Assembly: GCA_947503345.1 (NCBI GenBank)
Contig: CANNCW010000001.1
Span: forward strand, 620,001-684,000
DNA length: 64,000 nucleotides
Reading direction: 5' to 3'
From: an uncultured Kangiella sp.
GTDB taxonomy: Bacteria > Pseudomonadota > Gammaproteobacteria > Enterobacterales > Kangiellaceae
Within the stretch, counting starts at the first letter, position 1. Every line of letters begins with the position of its first letter. The position numbers and the translations under genes are program-made. Shown piece by piece: positions 7,083 to 16,626 of this stretch. Under the pieces are notes generated by a model, which was given only the letters and a program-made list of their open reading frames with translations, did no database searches and had not been told where the DNA came from.

Positions 7083-8609
7083 ATGGATATGAGCTCTCTT
7101 GCTTTAATGTCATTCGTTAAAACTGCTTTAGACTGGATTGGGGCGGTTTTAGTTTTTGCGCTACTGTTATTGGTTTTAGTGGTGATCATTCTTTACATCA
7201 TCGATAAAACCCAACGCAAACAGACTATTCGCCGTAACTATCCTGTAATTGGTAGATTCCGCTACTTCTTCGAGCACTTAGGTGAGTTTTTTCGACAATA
7301 TTTCTTTGCCATGGATCGAGAAGAAATGCCATTTAACCGTGCAGAAAGAAGCTGGGCTTATCGCGCCGCAAAAAATGTTAGCCGTACTATGGCCTTTGGC
7401 TCTACTCGAAACTTAAACCCAACAGGTACCGTCATGTTTTTAAATGACCCTTTCCCTGTACTTGAGCGAGATGCGCAGAAATCACAGCCTATTATTATCG
7501 GTCCTTACTCCAAAAATCCTTATTCGGTACCCAGCTTTTTTAATATTTCCGCCATGAGTTTTGGTGCTCTTTCGAAAAAAGCAGTCACCGCTTTAGCCAA
7601 AGGTTCGGCAAAAGCAGGATGTTGGATCAATACAGGTGAAGGCGGATTATCTCCTTATCACCTCAAAGGTGATGGCGATGTGGTTTTCCAGTTTGGTACG
7701 GCTAAATATGGTGTTCGTAACGAAGCTGGCGAACTTGATGATGATCGACTAAAAGAAATAGCCAACCAACCTCAAGTCAAAATGATTGAGATAAAGATGA
7801 GTCAGGGAGCTAAACCAGGCAAGGGTGGTCTTTTGCCCGCCGAAAAAGTCACCGATGAAATCGCTAACATTCGTGGCATCCCTCAAGGCAAAGCTTCGAT
7901 TAGTCCCAATGGTCATTTAGAAATCACTTCCGTTTCAGATTTATTGGACATGATCCATCGCGTTCGAGGAGTTTCTGGTTTACCCGTAGGTTTCAAAGCC
8001 GTTATTGGCTCACACCAATACCTTATTGATTTGTTGGACGAAATCAAAATTCGCGGAATTGAATCAGCACCTGATTTTATCTCGATTGATAGTGCTGACG
8101 GTGGCACAGGCGCGGCTCCACAACCTTTATTTGATTATGTCGGTTTGCCATTAAAAGAAAGCCTGCCATTAACCATTGATCTACTCGAAGAGTATGGCCT
8201 GCGTGATCGGATTAAAGTTATCTGTGCAGGGAAAATGATTACTCCCTCAGGCGTGGCATGGGCAATGGCGGTGGGGGCCGATATTGTGGTTTCTGCTCGC
8301 GGCTTTATGTTTGCACTGGGTTGTATCCAAGCTTTGCAATGCAGTAACAACACCTGTCCAACGGGGATCACCACTCATGATGAAGATTTGCAAAAAGGCT
8401 TAGTAATTTCCGATAAAGCTGAGCGTGTCGCCAATTATCATAAAAATATGGTCAAGGCAGTTGAGATGATTGCACACTCATGTGGCGTCAAATCTCCTTC
8501 TGAACTTAAAAGAGAACACGTTCGAGTTGTAACAGAATCGGGTTTATCGACTCCATTAGATAAGTTACATCCATATCAAGTCAATGAAATTAAGAGTAAG
8601 CAGCTTTAA
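7083..8609 (+). CDS. Membrane-anchored FMN-binding glutamate synthase family protein
   Basis: The N-terminus (about residues 15-40) is one strong transmembrane helix. The rest is a glutamate-synthase-like TIM barrel with S-A-M-S-F-G-A-L-S-K-K-A, G-E-G-G-L-S-P-Y-H, M-I-E-I-K-M-S-Q-G-A-K-P-G-K-G-G, a D-G-G-T-G-A-A-P motif and the cysteine-bearing C-S-N-N-T-C-P-T-G-I. These match the FMN and iron-sulfur parts of the GltB central domain. There is no amidotransferase domain, so it is not a complete glutamate synthase and the substrate is unknown. A DoxX gene follows 21 bases later and is probably co-transcribed. Confidence 0.88.
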   Translation: MDMSSLALMSFVKTALDWIGAVLVFALLLLVLVVIILYIIDKTQRKQTIRRNYPVIGRFRYFFEHLGEFFRQYFFAMDREEMPFNRAERSWAYRAAKNVSRTMAFGSTRNLNPTGTVMFLNDPFPVLERDAQKSQPIIIGPYSKNPYSVPSFFNISAMSFGALSKKAVTALAKGSAKAGCWINTGEGGLSPYHLKGDGDVVFQFGTAKYGVRNEAGELDDDRLKEIANQPQVKMIEIKMSQGAKPGKGGLLPAEKVTDEIANIRGIPQGKASISPNGHLEITSVSDLLDMIHRVRGVSGLPVGFKAVIGSHQYLIDLLDEIKIRGIESAPDFISIDSADGGTGAAPQPLFDYVGLPLKESLPLTIDLLEEYGLRDRIKVICAGKMITPSGVAWAMAVGADIVVSARGFMFALGCIQALQCSNNTCPTGITTHDEDLQKGLVISDKAERVANYHKNMVKAVEMIAHSCGVKSPSELKREHVRVVTESGLSTPLDKLHPYQVNEIKSKQL

Positions 8610-8630
8610 ACAGCAAACTCAGGAGCCAAT

Positions 8631-9236
8631 ATGCAAGCATTAATAAAGAACTACTATTGTTTACACCGCTGGTTATTCAGCAAAGCAGAACACCTTTCGG
8701 GAATCCCACCATTAATGTTCCGAATATTATTATTTTTCCCTCTATTTGAAGCTGGCACACGAAAATTTACTAACTTCGAAGATACTTCTGCTTGGTTTGG
8801 CAATGCTGAATGGGGCTTGGGCTTACCATTTCCCGATTTACTGACCTTTTTAGCGGCTAGCGCAGAAACGGTTGGAGCGGTTTGTATATTAGTAGGTTTT
8901 GCAACCCGCTGGGCCGCGATTCCATTAATCGTAACCATGGTTGTTGCTGCATTAACTGTACATTGGGATAACGGATGGTTTGCCATTGCTCAATCTGCCG
9001 ATCCGGATGTTGCTAGTCGATTAGAGGCCGGACGCTCTATTTTACAAGAGCATGGAAACTATGAATGGTTAACAGGCAAGGGAAGTTTTGTTATTTTGCA
9101 AAATGGTATCGAATTTGCAGCAACTTATTTCATCATGCTCTTCTCATTATTTATCACAGGAGGCGGAAAATATTTCTCCATCGATTATTGGTTAAATAAA
9201 GTATTCGCTAAAGAAAAAACCGAATTAAGCTATTAA
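8631..9236 (+). CDS. DoxX family membrane protein
   Basis: A 201-residue integral membrane protein with four hydrophobic helices. The DoxX pattern is visible: R-I-L-L-F-F-P-L-F-E-A-G near residue 35, then the G-A-V-C-I-L-V-G-F-A-T-R-W-A-A segment. DoxX proteins are quinone/redox-associated membrane subunits of uncertain function. The start has an AGGAG site (caggagccaat-ATG). It pairs with the preceding glutamate-synthase-like flavoprotein, which suggests a joint membrane redox role (inference). A terminator follows at once. Confidence 0.85.
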   Translation: MQALIKNYYCLHRWLFSKAEHLSGIPPLMFRILLFFPLFEAGTRKFTNFEDTSAWFGNAEWGLGLPFPDLLTFLAASAETVGAVCILVGFATRWAAIPLIVTMVVAALTVHWDNGWFAIAQSADPDVASRLEAGRSILQEHGNYEWLTGKGSFVILQNGIEFAATYFIMLFSLFITGGGKYFSIDYWLNKVFAKEKTELSY

Positions 9237-9244
9237 GATATTTC

Positions 9245-9268
9245 AAGGGCGCTATAAGCGCCCTTTTT
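9245..9268 (+). terminator. Rho-independent terminator after the DoxX gene
   Basis: The stem AGGGCGCT/AGCGCCCT with a three-base loop is followed by a T-run, nine bases after the DoxX stop. Confidence 0.88.
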
Positions 9269-9387
9269 CATAACTTTACGTCATACCCATCCAAATCAAT
9301 CTAATGGATTTTATCTGCAACTCCGACCACAAAGAAGCTACAATGCGCGTATGATCTTTGACCAATATTTTTGGTAATAACAACATT

Positions 9388-10581
9388 ATGAGCAAATACT
9401 TTCAGCAGTCCCTAGATATCCACCGTTACCTTCGTGGCAAATGGGGAATTAAATCCAAAGTCCCTTTACAAAACCGTGACGACTTATCAGTTGCTTATAC
9501 ACCTGGTGTGGCTGCGGTTTCTAACAAAATCGCGGAAGATACCAATTCTAGTTATGAACTTACAATGAAAGGTAACTCTGTTGCCATTGTTTCTGACGGT
9601 TCTGCGGTATTAGGTTTAGGTGATATTGGTCCTGAAGCCGCTTTACCTGTGATGGAAGGTAAAGCGATTTTATTCAAAGAATTTGCGGATATTGACGGCG
9701 TTCCTTTAGTAATTGATGCCGAAAGTGTTGAAGAGATTGTGACCACCGTAAAAACAGTCGCGCCAACATTTGGCGGTATCAACTTAGAAGATATTGCTGC
9801 ACCTAAATGTTTCGAAATTGAGCAACGCCTACAGGACATAGGCATCCCTGTATTTCATGATGATCAACATGGTACGGCTATCGTTTTGCTAGCTGCCTTG
9901 ATCAATGCTTGCAAAATTACAGGTAAAGATATTTCTTCACTTAAAGTGGTTATTAATGGTGCTGGGGCGGCCGGAACTGCAATCGCACGATTACTTCGTT
10001 GTGTTGGTCACGATGCCAATGCCTGTATTCCAGTTGAAGATGTTTTGGTTTGCGATTCAAAAGGAATCATTTCCAAAAACCGTGATAATCTAAACGACGA
10101 AAAATTAAAGTTGTTAGCTTACACCAATCGCTTTCATCGCGATGGCAAACTATTAGACGCATTAAAAGATGCCGATGTTTTCATTGGAGTATCTAAAGGC
10201 AATTTATTATGTGGCGATGACATTAAATTGATGAATCAAGATCCAATCATTTTGGCCATGGCGAATCCAATTCCTGAAATTATGCCTGATGAAGCACTTG
10301 CCGCAGGCGCATCGGTGGTGGGAACGGGGCGAAGTGATTTCCCAAATCAAGTTAATAATGTTTTAGCTTTTCCTGGAATATTCCGTGGAGCCTTGGATGC
10401 AAGAGCAACAAAGATCAGCGAGGGCATGAAAATTGCCGCCGCTCATGCTTTGGCAGATTGTGTGACTCACCTTTCAACCTCGCACGTTCTTCCTGATCCT
10501 TTGAATCGCAACGTAGCACAGAAAGTTGCTCAAGCGGTCAAGCAAAGGGCTATTGAAGAAAAGTTACAACGACCGATATAA
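9388..10581 (+). CDS. Malic enzyme (short form, no phosphotransacetylase domain)
   Basis: Oxidatively decarboxylates malate to pyruvate, making NADH or NADPH. The 397-residue protein has the N-terminal malic domain (A-Y-T-P-G-V-A-A-V, G-D-I-G-P-E-A-A-L-P-V-M-E-G-K, Asp/Lys catalytic region N-L-E-D-I-A-A-P and H-D-D-Q-H-G-T-A) and the NAD-binding domain (V-I-N-G-A-G-A-A-G-T-A-I). It lacks the C-terminal PTA-like domain of MaeB. I use ATG 9388, where M-S-K-Y-F begins the family-like sequence; a TTG at 9358 would add ten residues with no good ribosome site. Cofactor preference cannot be read safely. Confidence 0.92.
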   Translation: MSKYFQQSLDIHRYLRGKWGIKSKVPLQNRDDLSVAYTPGVAAVSNKIAEDTNSSYELTMKGNSVAIVSDGSAVLGLGDIGPEAALPVMEGKAILFKEFADIDGVPLVIDAESVEEIVTTVKTVAPTFGGINLEDIAAPKCFEIEQRLQDIGIPVFHDDQHGTAIVLLAALINACKITGKDISSLKVVINGAGAAGTAIARLLRCVGHDANACIPVEDVLVCDSKGIISKNRDNLNDEKLKLLAYTNRFHRDGKLLDALKDADVFIGVSKGNLLCGDDIKLMNQDPIILAMANPIPEIMPDEALAAGASVVGTGRSDFPNQVNNVLAFPGIFRGALDARATKISEGMKIAAAHALADCVTHLSTSHVLPDPLNRNVAQKVAQAVKQRAIEEKLQRPI

Positions 10582-10592
10582 CTGTTCTTTTT

Positions 10593-10619
10593 AAATGCCA
10601 ACTTACTGTTGGCATTTTT
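10593..10619. terminator. Bidirectional terminator between malic enzyme and the hydrolase
   Basis: AAATGCCAAC/GTTGGCATTT with a five-base loop and flanking T-runs on both strands sits between convergent genes. It overlaps the stop codon of the minus-strand gene. Confidence 0.85.
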
Positions 10620-11595
10620 CTATCCGCTCGATTGCCCTTTTTATCTTGTCTAACTCAGTAAATGTTAATAAATGTTCTTGGCTGTCTACTGGCCAATAAG
10701 CGTTACACTTATTCAATTTTGCCAACTCAAAAAATTGCTGTTTACCTTGATCACGCCATTTAATTATCGATGCCCTGACTTTCTCGTCTTTTATATTTGT
10801 TAAATAACCTGATTCAAAATCTGAATCTAAAATCACTAATGGAGTCTCTTTAGGAAATTTATTGGCATAAGCGTTTTGCAAGTCATCTTTATAAACCGTC
10901 ACTTCTTTGAATTTGTTCCATTGATACTCATTTGACTTCCGAATATTTTCATAGTCCTCATAGAAATTCCAGTCCATATATTTCTCAAACCCCTTTGAAA
11001 TAATTACCTTCAAGTGTGCTTTTTCATCCTCGACTTTCTTAGCAGCTCGCTCTTGATATTTACCTGACTTAATATATTCAGATAATTGTTGCCAATTCTT
11101 ACGGTAGTTTTCAGTATCTTGTGTGTAATGTTGAATTGAGTGCTCTGTTAAAACATCTGGATCTAGGAAAATGACACCTTGCACTTTGTTTTTTACTTCA
11201 TTGTCACTCAATGCAATTTGCACACTTAAATTTGAACTTGCAAAAGCCACTACGATAACTCGATTCGGCTGTTTTTTTATAAATGTGGAAAGTCTCGTTG
11301 CAAAGTCAGTATAAGAAGGTTGTTCTATTTTTTGTGAAAAACCCTGGTTTGCCCGTTCTATTGCTATTGTGTAGTAATGCTCAGATAAAAAATTTTGTCC
11401 TAAAATCCACCAAGCTAGATCCGAATGCCAATTATCCGTTGGACCGGATAATAAAACTATCGTTGGCTTGCTTGAAAAATTTTCACCTTTTTTTATTATT
11501 GATAGCTCAACTCCATCAACGTTTATTGTTTCTGACTTTAAATCATCTAACCCCAATGCCCCTACCAATAAACATAAAACTAAAATTGAACGCAT
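10603..11595 (-). CDS. Secreted alpha/beta-hydrolase-like protein with altered nucleophile elbow
   Basis: About 330 residues. A short signal peptide (M-R-S-I-L-V-L-C-L-L-V-G) is followed by an alpha/beta-hydrolase-like fold: I-V-L-L-S-G-P at the oxyanion strand, an E-R-A-N-Q-G-F-S segment and V-V-A-F-A-S-S-N-L-S at the expected nucleophile elbow. The usual G-x-S-x-G is A-F-A-S-S-N here, so the catalytic geometry may be altered or activity lost. A late H-L-L-T-F could hold the histidine. I choose ATG 11595, preceded by GGGG; an in-frame ATG lies 12 bases further upstream. The gene is monocistronic and AT-rich. Confidence 0.6.
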   Translation of the reverse strand: MRSILVLCLLVGALGLDDLKSETINVDGVELSIIKKGENFSSKPTIVLLSGPTDNWHSDLAWWILGQNFLSEHYYTIAIERANQGFSQKIEQPSYTDFATRLSTFIKKQPNRVIVVAFASSNLSVQIALSDNEVKNKVQGVIFLDPDVLTEHSIQHYTQDTENYRKNWQQLSEYIKSGKYQERAAKKVEDEKAHLKVIISKGFEKYMDWNFYEDYENIRKSNEYQWNKFKEVTVYKDDLQNAYANKFPKETPLVILDSDFESGYLTNIKDEKVRASIIKWRDQGKQQFFELAKLNKCNAYWPVDSQEHLLTFTELDKIKRAIERIEKCQQ

Positions 11596-11788
11596 TGTTA
11601 TCCCCATTAATCACTAAAATATCATCTTTACCACTTTTTACTGAATTGTTAAGTTTGAAGATGTAACAAAATATCTGTTTTAAATTTAATATTGTAGATA
11701 ATTTGTATCTTTATGACCTATATAACAAATCAGTAATATTGATTTATGATATTTTGTCTTTATACGTATATCCATAAAAGGTAGCTCT

Positions 11789-14239
11789 ATGAAAAATTCT
11801 TACTTAACAGTGATGCTTACAATATTAATGGCATTGTCTGCGCCACTTGCGATGTCGCATGGCGGCGGTCACCCAATTCGCTATATCGCTCCAGAAGGAG
11901 TTGACCAAGGTGAATGTGCTAAACCAACAAAACCATGTAAAACCATAGCTTATGCTGTCAACAAGTCTAATAAAGGCGACAAAATTAGGATGGCAGCTGG
12001 TGACTATCAAGTTAAAGATATGGATTTGTTTTATCTATTAAATGATATGGTCGCTATCTCTGGTGGTTATTCTCGAATCGATAATTATCGAAAGAAATCA
12101 GATAACAATATTACCACAATCATAGGTCTTCCCGCTGAATACCGAGAGTTACTAGCAAAAAAAGGATTTCGCTTATTAGCCGACTCTAAAGCCAGTAACC
12201 GCGAAAACTCCCAATACATACAACTATTAGATCAATATAATAAAATCAGCAGTAGTTTTTCTAAAAGCGAAAATTGTGTCAATGGAAACGCCGGTAACTT
12301 CCCTTGTAACAATATCAGCTTACAGTCCCAATTCTCCCGTGCTCAAATGAGCTCAACCCCTTCTAGCGTTAATGACATCTGGGGTTATCGTGACTTAAAC
12401 AATGGTCGAGAATACGCTGTTGTCGGCTTATTTAATGGCACTATCGTTATTGATGTAACTGATCCTACAGCTCCTACTGAAGTAGGCACCGTTTCTGGTG
12501 TTGGCAGTAGCTGGCGCGATGTTAAAGTTTATCAACATTTCGACAACGCCACTAAGAAATATAAAGCCTATGCATATGTCACTACTGAAGGTAATGGTGG
12601 CTTTCAAATTTTAGACTTAACCAATGCGCCAAATAGTATATCTTTAGCCAATACGGTTAATGCTTTCCAAACCGCGCACAATGTTTATTTAGGCAATATT
12701 GATTACGCGACTGGTTTAGCGCTTGAAGGGCAAGAAGCTTATATTTATATTGCTGGCTCCAGTAATGGTAATGGTTCTTATCGCATTTTTAATTTAACCA
12801 ATCCGACTAACCCAACATTGGTGACAACACCACCAACAACGGGCTACGTTCACGATGCAACCAGTATGACCATTACTGATAGTAGAACTAGTCAATGCTC
12901 TAATGGCCATAATCCTTGCGAGTTATTTATCGATTTTAATGAAAAGACTGTCGATATTTGGGACACCACCAACAAATCATCACCTGTCAAGATAAGTGAA
13001 ACAACCTATCCAAACGCATCTTATACACACTCTGGTTGGTATTCAGATGATAAGAAATATATTTTCATTCAAGATGAAACTGATGAGCAATCAAAAGGTG
13101 TTAATACTACGCTATATGTGATGGATATTTCTGACTTAACTGGCCCATCAATCGCTGGATCATATGTTGGTCCAACTCGCGCCATTGACCATAATGGATT
13201 TACCTTGGGCGACAAATATTATATGTCAAACTACAAACGTGGTTTAACTGTATTGGATGTCAGCAACCCTATATCACCACAAGAAATTGGTTTTTTTGAT
13301 AGCTATCCAATTCCTGAAGCTAACGACGCAAACTTCGATGGTGCTTGGGGAACTTATCCTTATTTACCAAGCGGTAATATTTTAATTAGCGATATTACTA
13401 ATGGTCTATTTATTGTTAAAGATTCTACCGGAACCCGTTCAACGGATGTTGGTACCATTGGACTTTTATACGACTCTGCTACTTATGATGAAGCCAATGC
13501 TACCATCAGTGTCGGTGTCGGCCGTTTTGCTGGTTCAAAAGATGCAGTAAGTGTTGATTACAATTTACAAGCTCAAAGCGCAGTTGCTGGCGAAGATTTT
13601 ACCAATACCAGTGGCACCATTAATTGGGCGGCTGGAGAGTCAGGAGTTAAGTACGTTGATATTCAACTTTTAGATGACGCTGTTGAAGAAGACGCTGAGA
13701 ACTTTAATCTTATCTTAACAAATCCTCAAGGCGGAGCCACTTTAACCAATTCAAGTTTCACAGTTAGCATTAAGGCTAGTGATGGCGCTCAAAATGGTCA
13801 AATCAATCTAGGTACTACCTCATCTTCTGTTAACGAAGCTAATACCACTGTCTCCATTAATGTCGCACGTATAAATGGTTCTGATGGTGAAATATCAATC
13901 GATTTTGCAACGCAAGATGGCTCTGCTATTGCTGGTTCTGATTACACCGCAACTTCAGGCACCTTAACTTGGGCTGATGGAGATGCTGCTGATAAAACCA
14001 TTAACGTTTCTATTCTTGATGATTCAGCTCAAGAGTCGAGTGAAAACTTCACCGTAGTTTTAACTAATCCAACGGGTGACTCTAGTTTGAATAATTCTAC
14101 ATATACTGTAACTATCAATACTAGTGATCAACCGACTACAACGCCTGAACCTGATAATAGCGGCGGCGGTGGTGGCCCAATAATGCCACTGACAATAGTT
14201 GGTTTATTAGGACTTTTATATTTCAGACGAGTTAAATAA
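11789..14239 (+). CDS. Secreted choice-of-anchor-B/LVIVD protein with Calx-beta repeats and GlyGly-CTERM tail
   Basis: An 816-residue exported protein. The signal peptide (residues 1-23) is followed by a region with parallel-beta repeat character, then LVIVD-type repeats forming a propeller (for example Y-A-V-V-G-L-F-N-G-T-I-V-I-D-V-T-D-P, then M-D-I-S-D, then L-T-V-L-D-V-S-N-P). Two Calx-beta domains follow at about 550-660 and 670-785 (G-T-I-N-W-A-A-G-E and G-T-L-T-W-A-D-G-D repeats). It ends with a Gly-rich linker, a hydrophobic helix and R-R, the layout of GlyGly-CTERM proteins that are exported by type II secretion and cut by rhombosortase. Function is unknown; surface display is likely. 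The ribosome site is AAGGTAG before the ATG. Confidence 0.85.
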   Translation: MKNSYLTVMLTILMALSAPLAMSHGGGHPIRYIAPEGVDQGECAKPTKPCKTIAYAVNKSNKGDKIRMAAGDYQVKDMDLFYLLNDMVAISGGYSRIDNYRKKSDNNITTIIGLPAEYRELLAKKGFRLLADSKASNRENSQYIQLLDQYNKISSSFSKSENCVNGNAGNFPCNNISLQSQFSRAQMSSTPSSVNDIWGYRDLNNGREYAVVGLFNGTIVIDVTDPTAPTEVGTVSGVGSSWRDVKVYQHFDNATKKYKAYAYVTTEGNGGFQILDLTNAPNSISLANTVNAFQTAHNVYLGNIDYATGLALEGQEAYIYIAGSSNGNGSYRIFNLTNPTNPTLVTTPPTTGYVHDATSMTITDSRTSQCSNGHNPCELFIDFNEKTVDIWDTTNKSSPVKISETTYPNASYTHSGWYSDDKKYIFIQDETDEQSKGVNTTLYVMDISDLTGPSIAGSYVGPTRAIDHNGFTLGDKYYMSNYKRGLTVLDVSNPISPQEIGFFDSYPIPEANDANFDGAWGTYPYLPSGNILISDITNGLFIVKDSTGTRSTDVGTIGLLYDSATYDEANATISVGVGRFAGSKDAVSVDYNLQAQSAVAGEDFTNTSGTINWAAGESGVKYVDIQLLDDAVEEDAENFNLILTNPQGGATLTNSSFTVSIKASDGAQNGQINLGTTSSSVNEANTTVSINVARINGSDGEISIDFATQDGSAIAGSDYTATSGTLTWADGDAADKTINVSILDDSAQESSENFTVVLTNPTGDSSLNNSTYTVTINTSDQPTTTPEPDNSGGGGGPIMPLTIVGLLGLLYFRRVK

Positions 14240-14248
14240 TAAACCCAA

Positions 14249-14274
14249 AAAAGGCGCCTGCAGGCGCCTTTTAA
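14249..14274. terminator. Palindromic rho-independent terminator
   Basis: A perfect palindrome, AAAAGGCGCCTG/CAGGCGCCTTTT, lies ten bases after the surface-protein stop and before the convergent PhoD gene. It can act in both directions. Confidence 0.88.
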
Positions 14275-14307
14275 AATTATTATATTTATTCAAATCTACA
14301 TTCTTGC

Positions 14308-16494
14308 TTATAGTTGTCTTAAACTTCCATTTTCTAATTCAAATTGTTCAATTACAACATTCTTAAAATAATTTTTTGGTTCGCCATAATAGGACTGCGA
14401 CACCATGTCGGAAGAAACTTTATGCAAGCTTACCTTAATTGAATCAGAACTAACCTGATATATGAATATTCCATGCATATTCATTTCTGCATAATCAAGT
14501 TTCTGATTCGCTGATAAAACTAATTCACTATCCCTTTCTAATAATTCATTTAATTTTGGAATTCGTTGTAAAAGCTCATTGCCTTTAACTGCTTTTTTAA
14601 TCATATCGCGCTGAGTACTTGATGTAATCGACGGTACTGTAAATTCTTTTATCTTGTTCCCATGTCTGCCAATTAAGCATGCATGTAAATCACCAGATAA
14701 CAACACAACCCCTTCTTTTTTACTAAAGGTTTCAAGCAAGTCTTTTCGCTTGTTTGGCATCCCATCCCAATGGTCTAGATTAAAGTAGAAATTTTGATTT
14801 AGTGGTGCAGGTATGCCTAGTTTAGGATCCGTTAAGTCTAATAAATATGAATTCATAGATACTGAATTCGCAATGAATTTCCATTTAGCTCTAGAACCTA
14901 AAACTTGATCTTTAAGCCACAGCTCTTGATGTTTACCTAAGCCATCTTGTGTTTTTTTATTGATAAAATGAGTTGCTGCTGCTAATAAATCGAATGACTT
15001 TTTGACCACAAAGTACCTTGAACCAATTTCCCCAAACAACTCTAGCTTTCCTAATAAGGCATAACAAAAACCAACAGGTAATTCTTCCTGCTCTGCTAAA
15101 CTTAAAGGAAAAACATGGTCTTCCTTAGGCTTATCATTGTTATATCGTTCTAACCAATGGTTAATAATAGGGACGGATAAATTTCCAGATATTGTTTCTA
15201 TAGCTTTAAGTCTTGCTTCATCAAATCTTAAGCCCTCTCTTTGATAAGCATTCTCAAGAACCTTTACTAAAGCGACTTTTTGCTCTTGATATTTTTTATC
15301 TTCTATATCGATATAGGGCATCATCGAACTTTTAATGCTTTCGAATTCAATACCTTGCGAGGCAAGTAACAGCTTTAGAACTGTTTGCGTGAACAGTATT
15401 GTTCCAGGGAACGCATCTTCTGGAATTAAATGATCTGGCCGATTCGTTCTAAAATCTGTTAACCATAAATCTAAATTTTTGCCGAAATTAAAATTACGGT
15501 AAATTTTAGTTTCAGGATAATATTGATTGTCTTCCGCATTATAAGATTTTATCTGAGAAACAAAGTCATTATCATCTAAGTCTAATGGCATGTATTCATA
15601 ATAGGCACGTTCTGAATTTAACTTTCGCTGTAAATCGCTATCATCCGCTTTGCCTTTTGTAAAAGTTGCAGTAGCTCCATAGCTATCATCTGAAAATTCA
15701 TGGTCATCCCAAGTCAGAATCATTGGGAAGGACTCATGCACCTTTTGCAATAATTCGTCAGCTCGATAAACTTGATAAAGCTGTCGATAATTATTCAGAC
15801 TTTTCGCAGAATAAAAACGTCCATCACCTTCGCCTAGGGCAATGGCATTAGCTTGATCTCTAAATGTAATAGTTCTTCCACTATCATTTTGGAATCTTGG
15901 ATCACGAGTGGTTTCATAAATATAATCCCCAAGAAAAACCACAAAATCCAAATCGTCTTGCTTAAGTATCGAATGATACAGATTGTAATAACGCCCAATG
16001 TAATCCTGACAAGAAGCCTGTGCGAAACTAACATCCACTTTCATGTCTTCACTAGGCGCTGTTTTAGTTCGACCTATGTTACTAGAAAGGTATTCTTCTC
16101 CCCGTTTTTTCAAAAATCTATAATAATAATAGTGATACGGCTCAAGATCCTTAGCTTTAATCTTTAAACAACCATCATTGCGCTTTAATACTTCAGCTTT
16201 TGTTGAAATCACTAGATCTTTAAACGCTTTATCCTTTGCTATCTGAACTACTAATTCTGTATCAACAGATTGCCCCTGCTCTTCGTAACGCGTCCACAAA
16301 ATAACACTGTTTGCTTTTGGGTCACCTGATGCCACTGACTGAGGAAAGTAATCCTTATTCTTATTACTGCTAATCAAAGCCTCTTTAATATTAATCATTG
16401 GAAGCTCCTGATTATTTATACAGCCACTTATGCCTAATATTGACAAGCCAAAACTTGAATAGGCGCTAGATTTGATGAATTTTCTACGGTCCAC
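14308..16494 (-). CDS. PhoD-family alkaline phosphatase/phosphodiesterase, Tat-exported lipoprotein
   Basis: The 728-residue protein begins with a twin-arginine motif (D-R-R-K-F-I-K) and a lipobox ending at Cys25, so it is probably exported folded and lipid-anchored. The PhoD core is present: F-P-Q-S-V-A-S-G-D-P, I-L-W-T-R-Y, F-L-G-D-Y-I-Y-E, L-T-W-D-D-H-E-F-S-D and a late L-L-S-G-D-L-H-A. These Asp/His residues bind the Fe/Ca centre. It hydrolyses phosphomonoesters or diesters outside the cytoplasm. It is longer than typical PhoD because of an insertion at about 370-500. No Pho box was identified upstream. Confidence 0.88.
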   Translation of the reverse strand: MDRRKFIKSSAYSSFGLSILGISGCINNQELPMINIKEALISSNKNKDYFPQSVASGDPKANSVILWTRYEEQGQSVDTELVVQIAKDKAFKDLVISTKAEVLKRNDGCLKIKAKDLEPYHYYYYRFLKKRGEEYLSSNIGRTKTAPSEDMKVDVSFAQASCQDYIGRYYNLYHSILKQDDLDFVVFLGDYIYETTRDPRFQNDSGRTITFRDQANAIALGEGDGRFYSAKSLNNYRQLYQVYRADELLQKVHESFPMILTWDDHEFSDDSYGATATFTKGKADDSDLQRKLNSERAYYEYMPLDLDDNDFVSQIKSYNAEDNQYYPETKIYRNFNFGKNLDLWLTDFRTNRPDHLIPEDAFPGTILFTQTVLKLLLASQGIEFESIKSSMMPYIDIEDKKYQEQKVALVKVLENAYQREGLRFDEARLKAIETISGNLSVPIINHWLERYNNDKPKEDHVFPLSLAEQEELPVGFCYALLGKLELFGEIGSRYFVVKKSFDLLAAATHFINKKTQDGLGKHQELWLKDQVLGSRAKWKFIANSVSMNSYLLDLTDPKLGIPAPLNQNFYFNLDHWDGMPNKRKDLLETFSKKEGVVLLSGDLHACLIGRHGNKIKEFTVPSITSSTQRDMIKKAVKGNELLQRIPKLNELLERDSELVLSANQKLDYAEMNMHGIFIYQVSSDSIKVSLHKVSSDMVSQSYYGEPKNYFKNVVIEQFELENGSLRQL

Positions 16495-16626
16495 TATCTA
16501 AATTTCTAAGGATTTAAAGAGATCTTACCAGTATAGTAACAGCTTTTCGCGAAATCCACCGCTTAGTTCTGACAGCTTTAACAGTTTTTCGTATAATGCT
16601 ACAAAATATACTTATTAGGACATTTC

